Assembly: GCA_007116575.1 (NCBI GenBank) | Contig: SKIF01000039.1 | Location: 19,078-83,077, forward strand | Direction of reading: 5' to 3' | Source of the DNA: Paracoccaceae bacterium | GTDB taxonomy: Bacteria; Pseudomonadota; Alphaproteobacteria; Rhodobacterales; Rhodobacteraceae | DNA: 64,000 nt | Part shown: positions 18,468 to 26,630 of the stretch, piece after piece | How positions within the stretch are numbered: position 1 is the first letter of the stretch | Layout: each line of letters begins with the position of its first letter | Made by a program: the position numbers and the translations under genes | Notes under the pieces: generated by a model | What the model saw: the letters and a program-made list of their open reading frames with translations, nothing else | Databases searched by the model: none | Told to the model about the DNA's origin: nothing

Positions 18468-19609
18468 CCCATTTGCACACGACCATCGACAGTGATGCCC
18501 TGCGCGACAAGCGCCGCGCGGCCTGGGCCGGGGTGGTACTGAACGGCCCGCTTTCGGTGGCCAAGATCATTGCCGGTTTGGTGGCCAATAGTCAGGCGCT
18601 GGTGGCGGACGGGGTGCATTCGCTCTCTGATCTGGCCTCTGACGCGGCAGTGATCTGGGCGCTGAAGCATTCGCACCGCCCGCCCGACAGCGAACATCCC
18701 TTCGGGCATGGCCGCTTTGAAACTTTGGCCACGCTGGCCATTGCCGCCATGTTGGCGCTGGCGGCTTTCGGCATCTTGATCGATGCGGGGGCGCGGCTGA
18801 TCGACCCGCCGGACACAGCGCCGGGGGCGCTGGCGCTGTGGGTCGCGGCGCTGTCCATCGCGCTGAAAGAGGGGCTGTACCATTACACCAAGGCGGTGGC
18901 GAAACGCACCGGATCGGCGATGATGGCCGCCAATGCCTGGCATCACCGCTCGGACGCCGTGACATCGGTGGTGGCGCTGGCAGGGATTGGCGCGGCGATG
19001 CTGGGCGCGCCCTGGGCCGATGCGCTTGGGGCAGGCATCATCGCGCTGATGCTGGGGCGCGTGGCGTGGCATTACGGCCTCCCGGCGATCAGCGAGTTGG
19101 TTGATACTGCCCCGCCCGAGGAAATGGCGCAACAGATCATGACTGCGCTGATGGCAACGCCGGGGGTGCGCGACGCCCATGAGCTGCGCCTGCGCCAGTT
19201 GGGCGGCAGCATTCAGGCCGATGTGCATATCACGCTCGACCCGGCGATGACATTGTCAGAGGCCCACCGGCTGTGCGAGGCGGCACGCGCCCATGTGCTG
19301 GAGACGCTGCCCGATATGGCCGAGATCATCATCCACCCCGAACCCGACGGCCATGCAGACGGGCCAGCCGCCCATGACGCCGCGCTGCGCCCGGAACTGG
19401 CGCAGGTGGTGCGCGAGTGCCTTGACGGGGTGGTGGCGGCGGACACGATCCGCCATTTACGGTTGGATTACCGCGATGACGGGGTGATTGCGGTGGTGGA
19501 ACTGCGCGCCGCCCCGTCCGAGGGCGCGCAGCGTAGCGTGGCAAAGCGCGTGCAGAGGACGGGCAGCGATCTGGCAGAGATTCGCCTGCTCTGGGCCGCG
19601 CCGTCATGA
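18464..19609 (+). CDS. cation diffusion facilitator (CDF) transporter
   Basis: Exports divalent cations (Zn, Fe, Mn or similar) in exchange for protons. In 381 residues it has the six-helix CDF domain, with the metal site ALVADGVHSLSDLASD (aspartates in helix 2) and ANAWHHRSDAVTSV (helix 5). The HPFGHGRFE loop after helix 2 and a cytoplasmic metal-binding domain (VRDAHELRLRQLGG, then QADVHITLD) are also present. A second C-terminal domain-like stretch of about 80 residues (from about residue 295) makes it longer than the usual 300. Coupled to the preceding MgtE-N-like gene. The metal cannot be named from sequence. Confidence 0.9.
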   Translation: MTHLHTTIDSDALRDKRRAAWAGVVLNGPLSVAKIIAGLVANSQALVADGVHSLSDLASDAAVIWALKHSHRPPDSEHPFGHGRFETLATLAIAAMLALAAFGILIDAGARLIDPPDTAPGALALWVAALSIALKEGLYHYTKAVAKRTGSAMMAANAWHHRSDAVTSVVALAGIGAAMLGAPWADALGAGIIALMLGRVAWHYGLPAISELVDTAPPEEMAQQIMTALMATPGVRDAHELRLRQLGGSIQADVHITLDPAMTLSEAHRLCEAARAHVLETLPDMAEIIIHPEPDGHADGPAAHDAALRPELAQVVRECLDGVVAADTIRHLRLDYRDDGVIAVVELRAAPSEGAQRSVAKRVQRTGSDLAEIRLLWAAPS

Positions 19610-19658
19610 GCGTGTTACGCGCGGGCGTCATGCCTGCCCATTATGGAAAGCCAGCCAC

Positions 19659-20366
19659 ATGCCTGATCTGATCTAACTGCAACCGATCCTGAACCTCTCT
19701 GCCGCGCTTCTGTTCGGGGCAGTGATCGGCATGGAACGGCAATGGCGCCAGCGACTGGCGGGGTTGCGCACGAACACGCTGGTGTCGCTCGGTGCGGCCA
19801 GCTTCGTGCTGTTTTCCGCTGCCTTCCCCGAAGAGATCAGCCCCACCCGGGTTGCCGCGCAGATCGTATCGGGGATCGGGTTTCTGGGCGCGGGTATCAT
19901 CTTTCGCGAAGGCTTCAATGTGCGCGGGTTGAACACAGCCGCAACGCTGTGGTGCGCGGCGGCCATCGGGATGCTTGCGGGCGCAGGAGAATTCATGTTG
20001 GCGGCGTCGGTCACGGGCGCAGTGGTCTTTGTCAACCTGGGCCTGCGACCGCTCGCGCGGGTGCTCGACCGCCAGCCGATCCAGACAACGGAACTGACGC
20101 GCTACTACGCGGTCGAGATTATCTGCAGGGGCGCGCAAGAGGCTCATGTTCGCGCGCTGATGTTGCAGGGCTTTTCCGAGAATGGGTTGCACCTGACCGG
20201 GCTGGAATCGGAGAATATTGAGGATACGGACCGCGTCGAGGTCATGGCCGAGGTCAATGCCGACACCACATCCGACTCGGCGCTGGAACAGATCGTCGGT
20301 CGTCTGAGCCTCGAGCCTGCGGTGACGGCCGCGCGCTGGACGATCCGGGAAACCGGACTTTCCTGA
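19659..20366 (+). pseudogene. MgtC/SapB-family gene with an in-frame ochre stop at codon 6
   Basis: From the ATG at 19659 the frame reads MPDLI, TAA (19674-19676), then LQPILNLSAALLFGAVIGMERQ without a shift. That is the normal first helix of MgtC/SapB proteins and its conserved GMERQWRQR. The rest is intact: LAGLRTNTLVSLGA, GIGFLGAGIIFREG, VRGLNTAATLWC, then a cytoplasmic ACT-like tail to residue 235. The family gives survival at low magnesium. The stop removes the only good start, and translation from the internal GTG at 19722 would lose the first helix. Either a pseudogene or a single-base error. Confidence 0.75.
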
Positions 20367-20425
20367 CCAGTCCAAATTTCTGCCAGTTTTCACTGATATC
20401 CACGCGTGCAAGACATGGAGATTGC

Positions 20426-21337
20426 ATGACTGATTTCAGCATCAATTTCCGATTGCCGCGCGGGTTCGGAACAATTCTGGGCATGGGCAACGACGCCTAT
20501 AAGCTGATGGTGGCCATCGGGTCCCTGATCACGACCATTGTCCTTACCATCGGCAAGCTGCTTGTCGGTATCCTGTCGGGTTCGCTCGCGCTGGTTGCCG
20601 ACGCGTTGCAGGGCCTGATCGACATCATCGTGACGGGTGTCACTGTCGCCGTGGTCAGCCTGTCGGGTCGTGGGTCAGATCCGGGCTGGACCTGCGGGCG
20701 CGAGAAACTTGAAGCCTTTGCCGCGCTGGCCGAGGCCGTGCTTTTGGGTATCATCGCGGTCTTCATCTGGCATCTGGCGGCGCTCAAGCTGTTCGAGGGC
20801 ACAGCGCCGATGCAACTGGAGGCATGGTATCTGGGTGCTGTCGCGCTTGCCGCAATGGCCGATTTCATCCGACATCTGATCGTCAAACGTGCCGCGCGCG
20901 CGACGGGCAGCATGGCGCTGGAAGCGAATGCCGCGCATTTCCTCACGGACTCGCTGGGCACGGTGTTGGTGACCCTGGGGTTCGTTGGCGCATGGTACGG
21001 AATGCCTGTTGCCGACACGATTGCGGCAATCGGAGTTGCTGGCCTTCTCAGCTATACGTCCTACACGGTCGGCCGCCGCGCGCTGGGTATGCTGCTGGAC
21101 CGGGTCGATCCGCAGCTGTCACTGGCGGTCCTGGAGGTGATCGAGTCCTTCCCGGAAGTCTCCGACGTCACAAAACTGCGCATCCGCTGTTTGCCGGATC
21201 ATCATACCGTAGACGTGACGATCGAGGCCAGACTGCATGATCTGCAGGATATCATACGGCTTGAATCGGACTTGCGGGACAGAATTGAACATGTGATTGG
21301 CAAGACCGATCTTTGCGCGGCTCTTCGCCCTGTGTGA
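20426..21337 (+). CDS. cation diffusion facilitator (CDF) transporter
   Basis: A second CDF-family metal exporter, 303 residues, the standard length. The metal-site helices are LALVADALQGLIDIIV (helix 2, both aspartates present) and ANAAHFLTDSLGTVLV (helix 5). The loop CGREKLEAFAALAEA replaces the usual HPFGHGKxE, so the cytoplasmic entry differs from the CDF gene upstream. The C-terminal domain (EVSDVTKLRIRCLPDHHTVD) has two adjacent histidines. Only about 25 percent alike by eye to the first CDF, so not a recent duplicate. Substrate unknown. Confidence 0.85.
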   Translation: MTDFSINFRLPRGFGTILGMGNDAYKLMVAIGSLITTIVLTIGKLLVGILSGSLALVADALQGLIDIIVTGVTVAVVSLSGRGSDPGWTCGREKLEAFAALAEAVLLGIIAVFIWHLAALKLFEGTAPMQLEAWYLGAVALAAMADFIRHLIVKRAARATGSMALEANAAHFLTDSLGTVLVTLGFVGAWYGMPVADTIAAIGVAGLLSYTSYTVGRRALGMLLDRVDPQLSLAVLEVIESFPEVSDVTKLRIRCLPDHHTVDVTIEARLHDLQDIIRLESDLRDRIEHVIGKTDLCAALRPV

Positions 21338-21659
21338 CAGTTGTTTCCCGAGCCAAGAGGCAAAGAAACACCCAGCGCCGGCTATCAGAAGGCCGCAAAG
21401 ATGCCGCGGGCACATGACTTGCCTCGGGCGATAGCGACTTCAGCATCCCGCTGAGAAGAAGGGTGTTCGGGCAGGCGGTGGCCGGGAATTGCCGGATATC
21501 AGGCGCGCTGTTCCTCGACTCGGCCCTCTCCCGGTTCACAGGGGGCATGTTCAGTTGTATGGATGGTGAAACAGCCGACGTTCCATTCAGGACCAGACGG
21601 AGACCTCTGCCATACTTGAACCTGGACGCATAACGCGCAGGCTGGAAGGCGTTGCACCT
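21338..21659. other. 322-bp gap before the lipid-transport operon
   Basis: No gene or clear hairpin is seen. The base composition is less GCGC-rich than in the coding flanks. It should contain the promoter of the rightward operon that begins at 21660. Confidence 0.4.
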
Positions 21660-22598
21660 TTGCAGGCACTGCTGGTCATCGCTGTTGCTCTGGCGCTGGG
21701 CTATGCGACCACGCTGCTGCCATGGCGCGACATTCTGACGGCGCTGCGGTCCACCGACCCCTTGTTGCTGGGGCTTGCGGCAGCGCTTCAGTTGGGCGTG
21801 ATTCCGTTCTGGGTCTGGCAGTGGGGTCTCATCGCCTCGGCTCTGACCTCAGTCCGGTGGCGCGGAATCATGGCGGCGGTTGCTTTGTCTATTGGTGCCA
21901 AGGTCTCTATGTCGGGGCTTGCAGGCGTGTCCGCAGGTGTGCTGGCGCTGAAATCGCATGGCGGGCTGACATATTCCCAGGCAGGCGCACTCATGTCGCT
22001 GGACCAGTTCTTCGCGCTGGCCACCAAGCTTCTGGTCCTGCTACTCGCGCTGATGCTCGCGCCGCTGCCCCGCGCGATTCATCTTGTCGCGTTGTCGCTG
22101 CTCGTGCTTGGGGTTGTCATGGTGGTGGCCCTTGTCTTTGCACGGCACACGCAGGGGCATCTGGACGCTTTGGCGTCGCGCTACGCGGGGATGATGTCGC
22201 GTCTGATATCACAGGTTGCGATCTTCCTGCGGGATGCGGCCAGGGTCGGCACGGCTCGTGTCGTTCTTGGCGGGCTGGGACTTGCTGTCGTGAAGCGCGC
22301 GTTCGAGATTGCGGCGGCACTTGCCGTGCTTGTTGCCTGCGGTCTCGCGCCCGATCCGGTCGCGGCCTTGCTCGTGGTGGCGGCTGTGAGTGTGACAACG
22401 CTCGTCCCGGTCATGCCCGCAAATCTCGGAACACACCCTGCCGGCGTTTTCGCGGCACTGGTGCTTGTCGGGGCACCCGCCGACCTCGCGCTCGCGGCCG
22501 GGTTGCTGCATCATGCGGTCGTGTTGGCAACCTCGATCGCCGTAGCTCTACTCGGGATCGTGGCAACCGGTGCGCGAAGCCGCGCGCCATCGCGATAG
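21660..22598 (+). CDS. UPF0104 / lysylphosphatidylglycerol-synthase-TM-like membrane protein
   Basis: Integral inner-membrane protein of 312 residues with about eight hydrophobic segments. It has the family's conserved GLAGVSAGVLALKSHG and SLDQFFALATKLL segments, and PVMPANLGTHPAGVFAALVLVGAP near the C-terminus (compare the P-x-PGGLG-x-E loop of the UPF0104/AglD2 group). Members often sit beside lipid or glycolipid genes and are thought to be lipid flippases or head-group transferases. The best start is a TTG at 21660; no ATG fits. It lies eight bases upstream of the LptB-like gene, so it belongs to the same transport operon. Confidence 0.7.
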   Translation: MQALLVIAVALALGYATTLLPWRDILTALRSTDPLLLGLAAALQLGVIPFWVWQWGLIASALTSVRWRGIMAAVALSIGAKVSMSGLAGVSAGVLALKSHGGLTYSQAGALMSLDQFFALATKLLVLLLALMLAPLPRAIHLVALSLLVLGVVMVVALVFARHTQGHLDALASRYAGMMSRLISQVAIFLRDAARVGTARVVLGGLGLAVVKRAFEIAAALAVLVACGLAPDPVAALLVVAAVSVTTLVPVMPANLGTHPAGVFAALVLVGAPADLALAAGLLHHAVVLATSIAVALLGIVATGARSRAPSR

Positions 22599-22606
22599 GC
22601 AGGCCA

Positions 22607-23353
22607 ATGGACTCTCTCGCTTCCCGCGCAGTGACAGGTTTGCAGGTGACGGACATGTCCAAGCGTTTCGACGGGCGGGAGGCATTGAGCCGGGTGTCTT
22701 TCACCCTTGCCCGGGGCGAGATCGCGGCACTGATAGGGCCCAACGGATCAGGCAAGACGACGCTCTACAACATACTCACCGCGCTGGAGCAGCCCGACTC
22801 GGGTGTGATCGTGCTTGACGGACAGGATATCACCCGGCTGCCTGGCTTCGGGCGGGGGCGGCTGGGACTGGGCTACCTGCCTCAGGCACCCTCGGTGTTT
22901 CGTGGCCTGAATGTGCGTGACAATCTCGCACTGGTGCTCGAGCCCAGACTGCCTGGCCGGAGGCAGCGCGCCGCGCGACTGCGGACACTTCTGGAGCAGT
23001 TCGAGTTGACCGAGCTGTCCGAGGCCATGCCGTCGGCCCTTTCAGGGGGGCAGGTCCGGCGGTGCGAGATCGCCCGCGCGCTCGCCTCGGAGCCGCGCTA
23101 TCTGTTGCTCGACGAGCCTTTCGTCGGGCTTGATCCGATAAGGATCGCGGATCTTTCTCGGATGCTTGTCAGGCTCGCGCGCAGTGGTATCGGCATTCTG
23201 TTGACCGACCATAATATCCGGGCGGCGCTTGCGATTGCGGATCGAGTCATCGTGCTTTCAAACGGGACGATCCTCGGTCATGGATCCCCCGAAAGCGTGC
23301 TTGCCGATGCCGGGTTACGCAGCGCGTTCCTCGCTCCGGATTTTGCTCTGTGA
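22607..23353 (+). CDS. LptB-like ABC ATPase
   Basis: Cytoplasmic ATPase of an LPS-transport-type ABC exporter, 248 residues. Walker A is GPNGSGKTT (44-52). The signature LSGGQVRRCEIARAL, Walker B YLLLDEPFVGLDP and the H-loop LLTDHNIRAALAIADR all match LptB rather than amino-acid or other ABC ATPases. The ATG at 22607 gives a normal N-terminus. Its stop overlaps the LptF-like start (GTGA). No LptA or LptC gene is nearby, where the essential lptB usually lies, so this is probably a second, specialised copy. Confidence 0.85.
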   Translation: MDSLASRAVTGLQVTDMSKRFDGREALSRVSFTLARGEIAALIGPNGSGKTTLYNILTALEQPDSGVIVLDGQDITRLPGFGRGRLGLGYLPQAPSVFRGLNVRDNLALVLEPRLPGRRQRAARLRTLLEQFELTELSEAMPSALSGGQVRRCEIARALASEPRYLLLDEPFVGLDPIRIADLSRMLVRLARSGIGILLTDHNIRAALAIADRVIVLSNGTILGHGSPESVLADAGLRSAFLAPDFAL

Positions 23354-24501
23354 ACGGGGTAACGCAGATGCGGCACTGGCATTTCCCCCGGATCTACCTG
23401 CACAGTGTGCTTCGCCAGATTGGGGCGCTTCTGTTGCTGGTCGTCATCGGAATCGAAGCGCTGTTCATCTCGGACAAGATCCTGACCAACCTTTTGTTCG
23501 TCGCTCTGGAAAACGGACTTGGGCCAGGGTTTCTGGCAAGAAGTTCGCTGCTGGCGTTACCCGAGATCCTGTTTCTCGGGCTGCCGCTGGGTGTTGCGAT
23601 TGCCGTCTATGTTGTGCTGCTTCAGCGGCGCGAGGCCGGTGATTTCGTGATCCTTGCACAGGTGGGGCTATCGCCGGTGCAGATTGTGACGTTATGTGTG
23701 GCTCTTGGCGCAATCAGCTTTCTGCTTGCGATGGCAAGCAGCGGTTTCATCCGCCCCCATGCCGAGCACCAGTTGCACAAGAGCTTGCACGAGGCGCGGT
23801 ATGTCGCTTTTGCCACGGGTCAGACCGGTGCCCGGAACGTCATTCAGCTCAACGAAACGACCTTTGTCTTTCACCAGACACCGGGCAAGGACACCGATGT
23901 GCGGGTGTTCATCCACCGCCCTGCTGCCGATGGAGAGGAACAGGTTGTCACTGCGCGCGATTCCCGGGTTCTGTTCCGCACGGAACAGACCGATGGCATC
24001 GTGACTCTGTCCGATGCCGAGATTCATGATTTCTTGGTTGGCGACCAAATCGAAATGCAGCGCAAAATCCTGTCCGGAGCGGTCAACTTCAGCGCTGAGA
24101 CATTAATCATTCCCGCCTTTCGCGACCGATTGTCACATCTTCCGTCCATGACCCTTACCGAGTTATTGGGCCCCCAAGGCCGCGACAGCCCTGCCGCGCG
24201 GGAAGCCGTGCTACGTATCTTGATGGCCGCCGTGGTCGCATTTCTTGCGCCCGCCCTTGCCGCCCTCGCAATGGCTCTGACCCGTGGTGCCTTTGTCCTG
24301 CTGGCCGGGCCAGGCGCTGTCGCCGCGATTTTCGCGGCCGGTTTCTCGGTCGAACCGCTTGCCCGTCTGTTGTCCCGAATGGACATCGTTCAAGCTGTTG
24401 CGGTTGGGCTTGCAGGCGGTCTGCTGATCTGCTTTGCAGTGGTGGTCTTGACTTTGCGTGCGGGCAATTCCCTAATGATACCGGCACAGTTGCGGGTCTG
24501 A
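23350..24501 (+). CDS. LptF-like permease (YjgP/YjgQ family)
   Basis: Permease half of an LptB2FG-type lipid extractor. The 383 residues have the family layout. Three N-terminal helices come first (from RIYLHSVLRQIGALLLLVV, with FLGLPLGVAIAVYVVLLQRREAGDF), then a periplasmic beta-rich domain at about 125-270 (RNVIQLNETTFVFHQ, DVRVFIHR), and three C-terminal helices after the short TLTELLGPQGRDSPAAR linker. The GTG at 23350 overlaps the ATPase stop; an ATG six codons later is an alternative. Partner of the LptG-like protein downstream. Confidence 0.82.
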   Translation: MNGVTQMRHWHFPRIYLHSVLRQIGALLLLVVIGIEALFISDKILTNLLFVALENGLGPGFLARSSLLALPEILFLGLPLGVAIAVYVVLLQRREAGDFVILAQVGLSPVQIVTLCVALGAISFLLAMASSGFIRPHAEHQLHKSLHEARYVAFATGQTGARNVIQLNETTFVFHQTPGKDTDVRVFIHRPAADGEEQVVTARDSRVLFRTEQTDGIVTLSDAEIHDFLVGDQIEMQRKILSGAVNFSAETLIIPAFRDRLSHLPSMTLTELLGPQGRDSPAAREAVLRILMAAVVAFLAPALAALAMALTRGAFVLLAGPGAVAAIFAAGFSVEPLARLLSRMDIVQAVAVGLAGGLLICFAVVVLTLRAGNSLMIPAQLRV

Positions 24502-24516
24502 ACAGGGGAGCCGGCT

Positions 24517-25635
24517 CTGGCGATACTCGGTCTCGAAACCCGCTATGTCGGGCGGCTGTATCTGATACGCAGCCTGATCATGGTGTTTGTGCTGTCTGCA
24601 GGCGTTCTGGCCATCGACATCGCAGTGAATTTCGACACGGTGACGGCGGCGGCGGGGCCGGATGTCCTGGGCCAAACAGGGGGCCGGATCGCCTTTTATC
24701 TGATGCTGCGCTTCACCTACAACCTGCCTGCGATCATCCCGCTTGCAGGCGGGATCGGCATTATCTGGTCCGAATGGACGCTGGCGCGTGGGTATGAACG
24801 CGCCATGATCACCAGTACCGGTCGTGCGACTCTGGTTTCCCTGTTTCCGGCGTTGCTTTTGGGACTGGTGCTCGGGGCGGTTCAGGTTGCTTCGCTGGCG
24901 TTCCTGCGCCCGCTCTCGGTCGAGGCGCAGTCGGTGCACAAGTTTCGGACATGGTATGGACCAAGACTGAGCGGGCTGGAGGCGCAGCAACACTGGATCG
25001 CGCTTGACGGGGCTATTGTCCGGGCGCAGGTCGATTTCGGCAGTGACCCTCCTGCCATGAGCGAGATTACGGTTTTCCGACTGGGGCGGGACAATCGGTT
25101 GAAAGAGGTATTCACTGCAGAGCGCGCGGCATTTGATGGCGCTGTTTTGCGTCTGGAAGCGCCCGAGATATGGCGTTCCGAACCCGCAAACGGTGCGCAT
25201 CAAGACACGGCAATCGCGCTGCACCCGATCTGGCTGCGCAATTTCGAGCTGGAACCACGTTTCTGGACGCAGTCTGACCTTGCACAGGTGGCGTCGGCCA
25301 ACTTGGGTGTGCCGCAACAGCATTTGTACCGGTCGATCCTGCAAAGCCGGTTTGCCGGGCTGGTGCGGCTGGTCGCGATCTGTGTGTTCATCGCGGCGCT
25401 GTGTTTCGCGCTGATCCGGCCACGTCCGAATATCAGCGTAGGTCTGTGGCTGGGTGGGGCCCTTTACACCCTTCATTTCCTGACCCAGACCCTGACCACA
25501 TTGGGAAAATATGGCCATCTTGCCCCGATCCCGGCGTTCTGGATGCTGCCCGGCATTCTGGTCTGTGGTGTCTTCATCTGGCACGCGCGGGCCTTGATCC
25601 TGGTCAACCGGATCGTCGCGTCAAAACCTGATTGA
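24517..25635 (+). CDS. LptG-like permease (YjgP/YjgQ family), probable CTG start
   Basis: Second permease half. The conserved start of the family (ETRYVGRLYLIRSLIMVFVLSAGVLAIDIA) begins before the first ATG at 24580. It can be included only by starting at the CTG at 24517, which has an excellent ribosome site (AGGGGAG, 24504-24510, spacing 6). That gives 372 residues: three helices, the TYNLPAIIPLAGGIGIIWSEWTLAR region (24718-24789), a periplasmic domain at about 120-280, and three more helices (RLVAICVFIAALCFALI onward). It lies 15 bp after the LptF-like gene. It ends 59 bp from the convergent PAP2 gene. Confidence 0.78.
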   Translation: MAILGLETRYVGRLYLIRSLIMVFVLSAGVLAIDIAVNFDTVTAAAGPDVLGQTGGRIAFYLMLRFTYNLPAIIPLAGGIGIIWSEWTLARGYERAMITSTGRATLVSLFPALLLGLVLGAVQVASLAFLRPLSVEAQSVHKFRTWYGPRLSGLEAQQHWIALDGAIVRAQVDFGSDPPAMSEITVFRLGRDNRLKEVFTAERAAFDGAVLRLEAPEIWRSEPANGAHQDTAIALHPIWLRNFELEPRFWTQSDLAQVASANLGVPQQHLYRSILQSRFAGLVRLVAICVFIAALCFALIRPRPNISVGLWLGGALYTLHFLTQTLTTLGKYGHLAPIPAFWMLPGILVCGVFIWHARALILVNRIVASKPD

Positions 25636-25694
25636 CAGATTTTGCGTGGCGGCAGCGCGCGCATGTCGTTTGCTGCGATGGACAATCCGCGTGC

Positions 25695-26606
25695 TTAGTG
25701 TGCGCGGTCTCTATAGCGGGGCCAGAGGGTCCACAGGACCACATGGAAAACCGCAATCAGCAGGATCGACACCATTCCGTCGATCAGCCAGTGATGATCA
25801 AGATAGACCGAGGCCAGCACCATCCAGCCCGACAGGGCCAGCAGCACAGCGCGCCCCGGTAGGGCGGTGCTGCTCCAGGCGGCGAAAAGCGCGGCGACCG
25901 GAAAGGCCACATGCAGCGAGGGTAGCGCCCCAAAGGCCGTTGGCGCGCGGCTGTAGAACTCGGCAAAATAGGTAATCCCGAAGCGTTCATCCAGGCGCGC
26001 CAGCCCGGCAGCCGATGGCAGCGCCTCGGGGTTGATCATGCATCCATGGTCGCGCACATACCAGGGCGGGGCAGACGGCAGGGCCAGCCATAGGACCATG
26101 GCCGCCAAGTGTATCAGCGCCAGCAGCCATAGAAAGCGCCGCATCGTCGGCAGATCGCGAAAATAGAGCAGGACGGCATAGATGACGACAACCGCCCAGA
26201 ACAGTGTATAGGGCAGGGCAAAGAACAGATCCGCCGCCGGGCTGTGATGTGGACTGAGCAGATCGGGCGGAGCCAGACCTGTTCCAAAGCTGAAAAGGGT
26301 TGCGTCCAGCCGTTGCAATTCGCATCCCCAAATCCGCCCCTCGACCACGAAGTAGGGGCGCAGCCAGGGCACAACCTCATGTGCGGCGAGCGCTGCAATC
26401 CCCGGTGCACAGGCCAGGAGCAGATCTCGGCTGCGATTGGAATGGAGTGCAAGAAAGGTCAGGATCAGAACGATCGGGTAGTGCTCGGCTCGCACCTTGC
26501 CGATGACGATCATGGCCAGAAGGAACCATAGCGGGGCGAGGGCGACGGGCCACCAATGGCCCCAATAGCCCCTGAAATCGCGCCATAGGTTGTTCGGGGC
26601 ATTCAC
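25695..26606 (-). CDS. PAP2-superfamily membrane protein, AUR1-like (inositol phosphorylceramide synthase-like)
   Basis: A 303-residue membrane protein with about six helices and the PAP2 motifs in the spacing of the AUR1/IPC-synthase branch: GALPSLHVAFP (about 226) and YLDHHWLIDG (about 268). These include the catalytic histidines and aspartate. AUR1-like enzymes move inositol phosphate from phosphatidylinositol to ceramide; others are lipid phosphatases. Encoded 24 bases after the inositol-phosphate synthase gene on the same strand, which supports an inositol-lipid role. The exact acceptor is unknown. Confidence 0.72.
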   Translation of the reverse strand: MNAPNNLWRDFRGYWGHWWPVALAPLWFLLAMIVIGKVRAEHYPIVLILTFLALHSNRSRDLLLACAPGIAALAAHEVVPWLRPYFVVEGRIWGCELQRLDATLFSFGTGLAPPDLLSPHHSPAADLFFALPYTLFWAVVVIYAVLLYFRDLPTMRRFLWLLALIHLAAMVLWLALPSAPPWYVRDHGCMINPEALPSAAGLARLDERFGITYFAEFYSRAPTAFGALPSLHVAFPVAALFAAWSSTALPGRAVLLALSGWMVLASVYLDHHWLIDGMVSILLIAVFHVVLWTLWPRYRDRAH

Positions 26607-26630
26607 CGCGATAGACCCTCCGCGCCGCGA

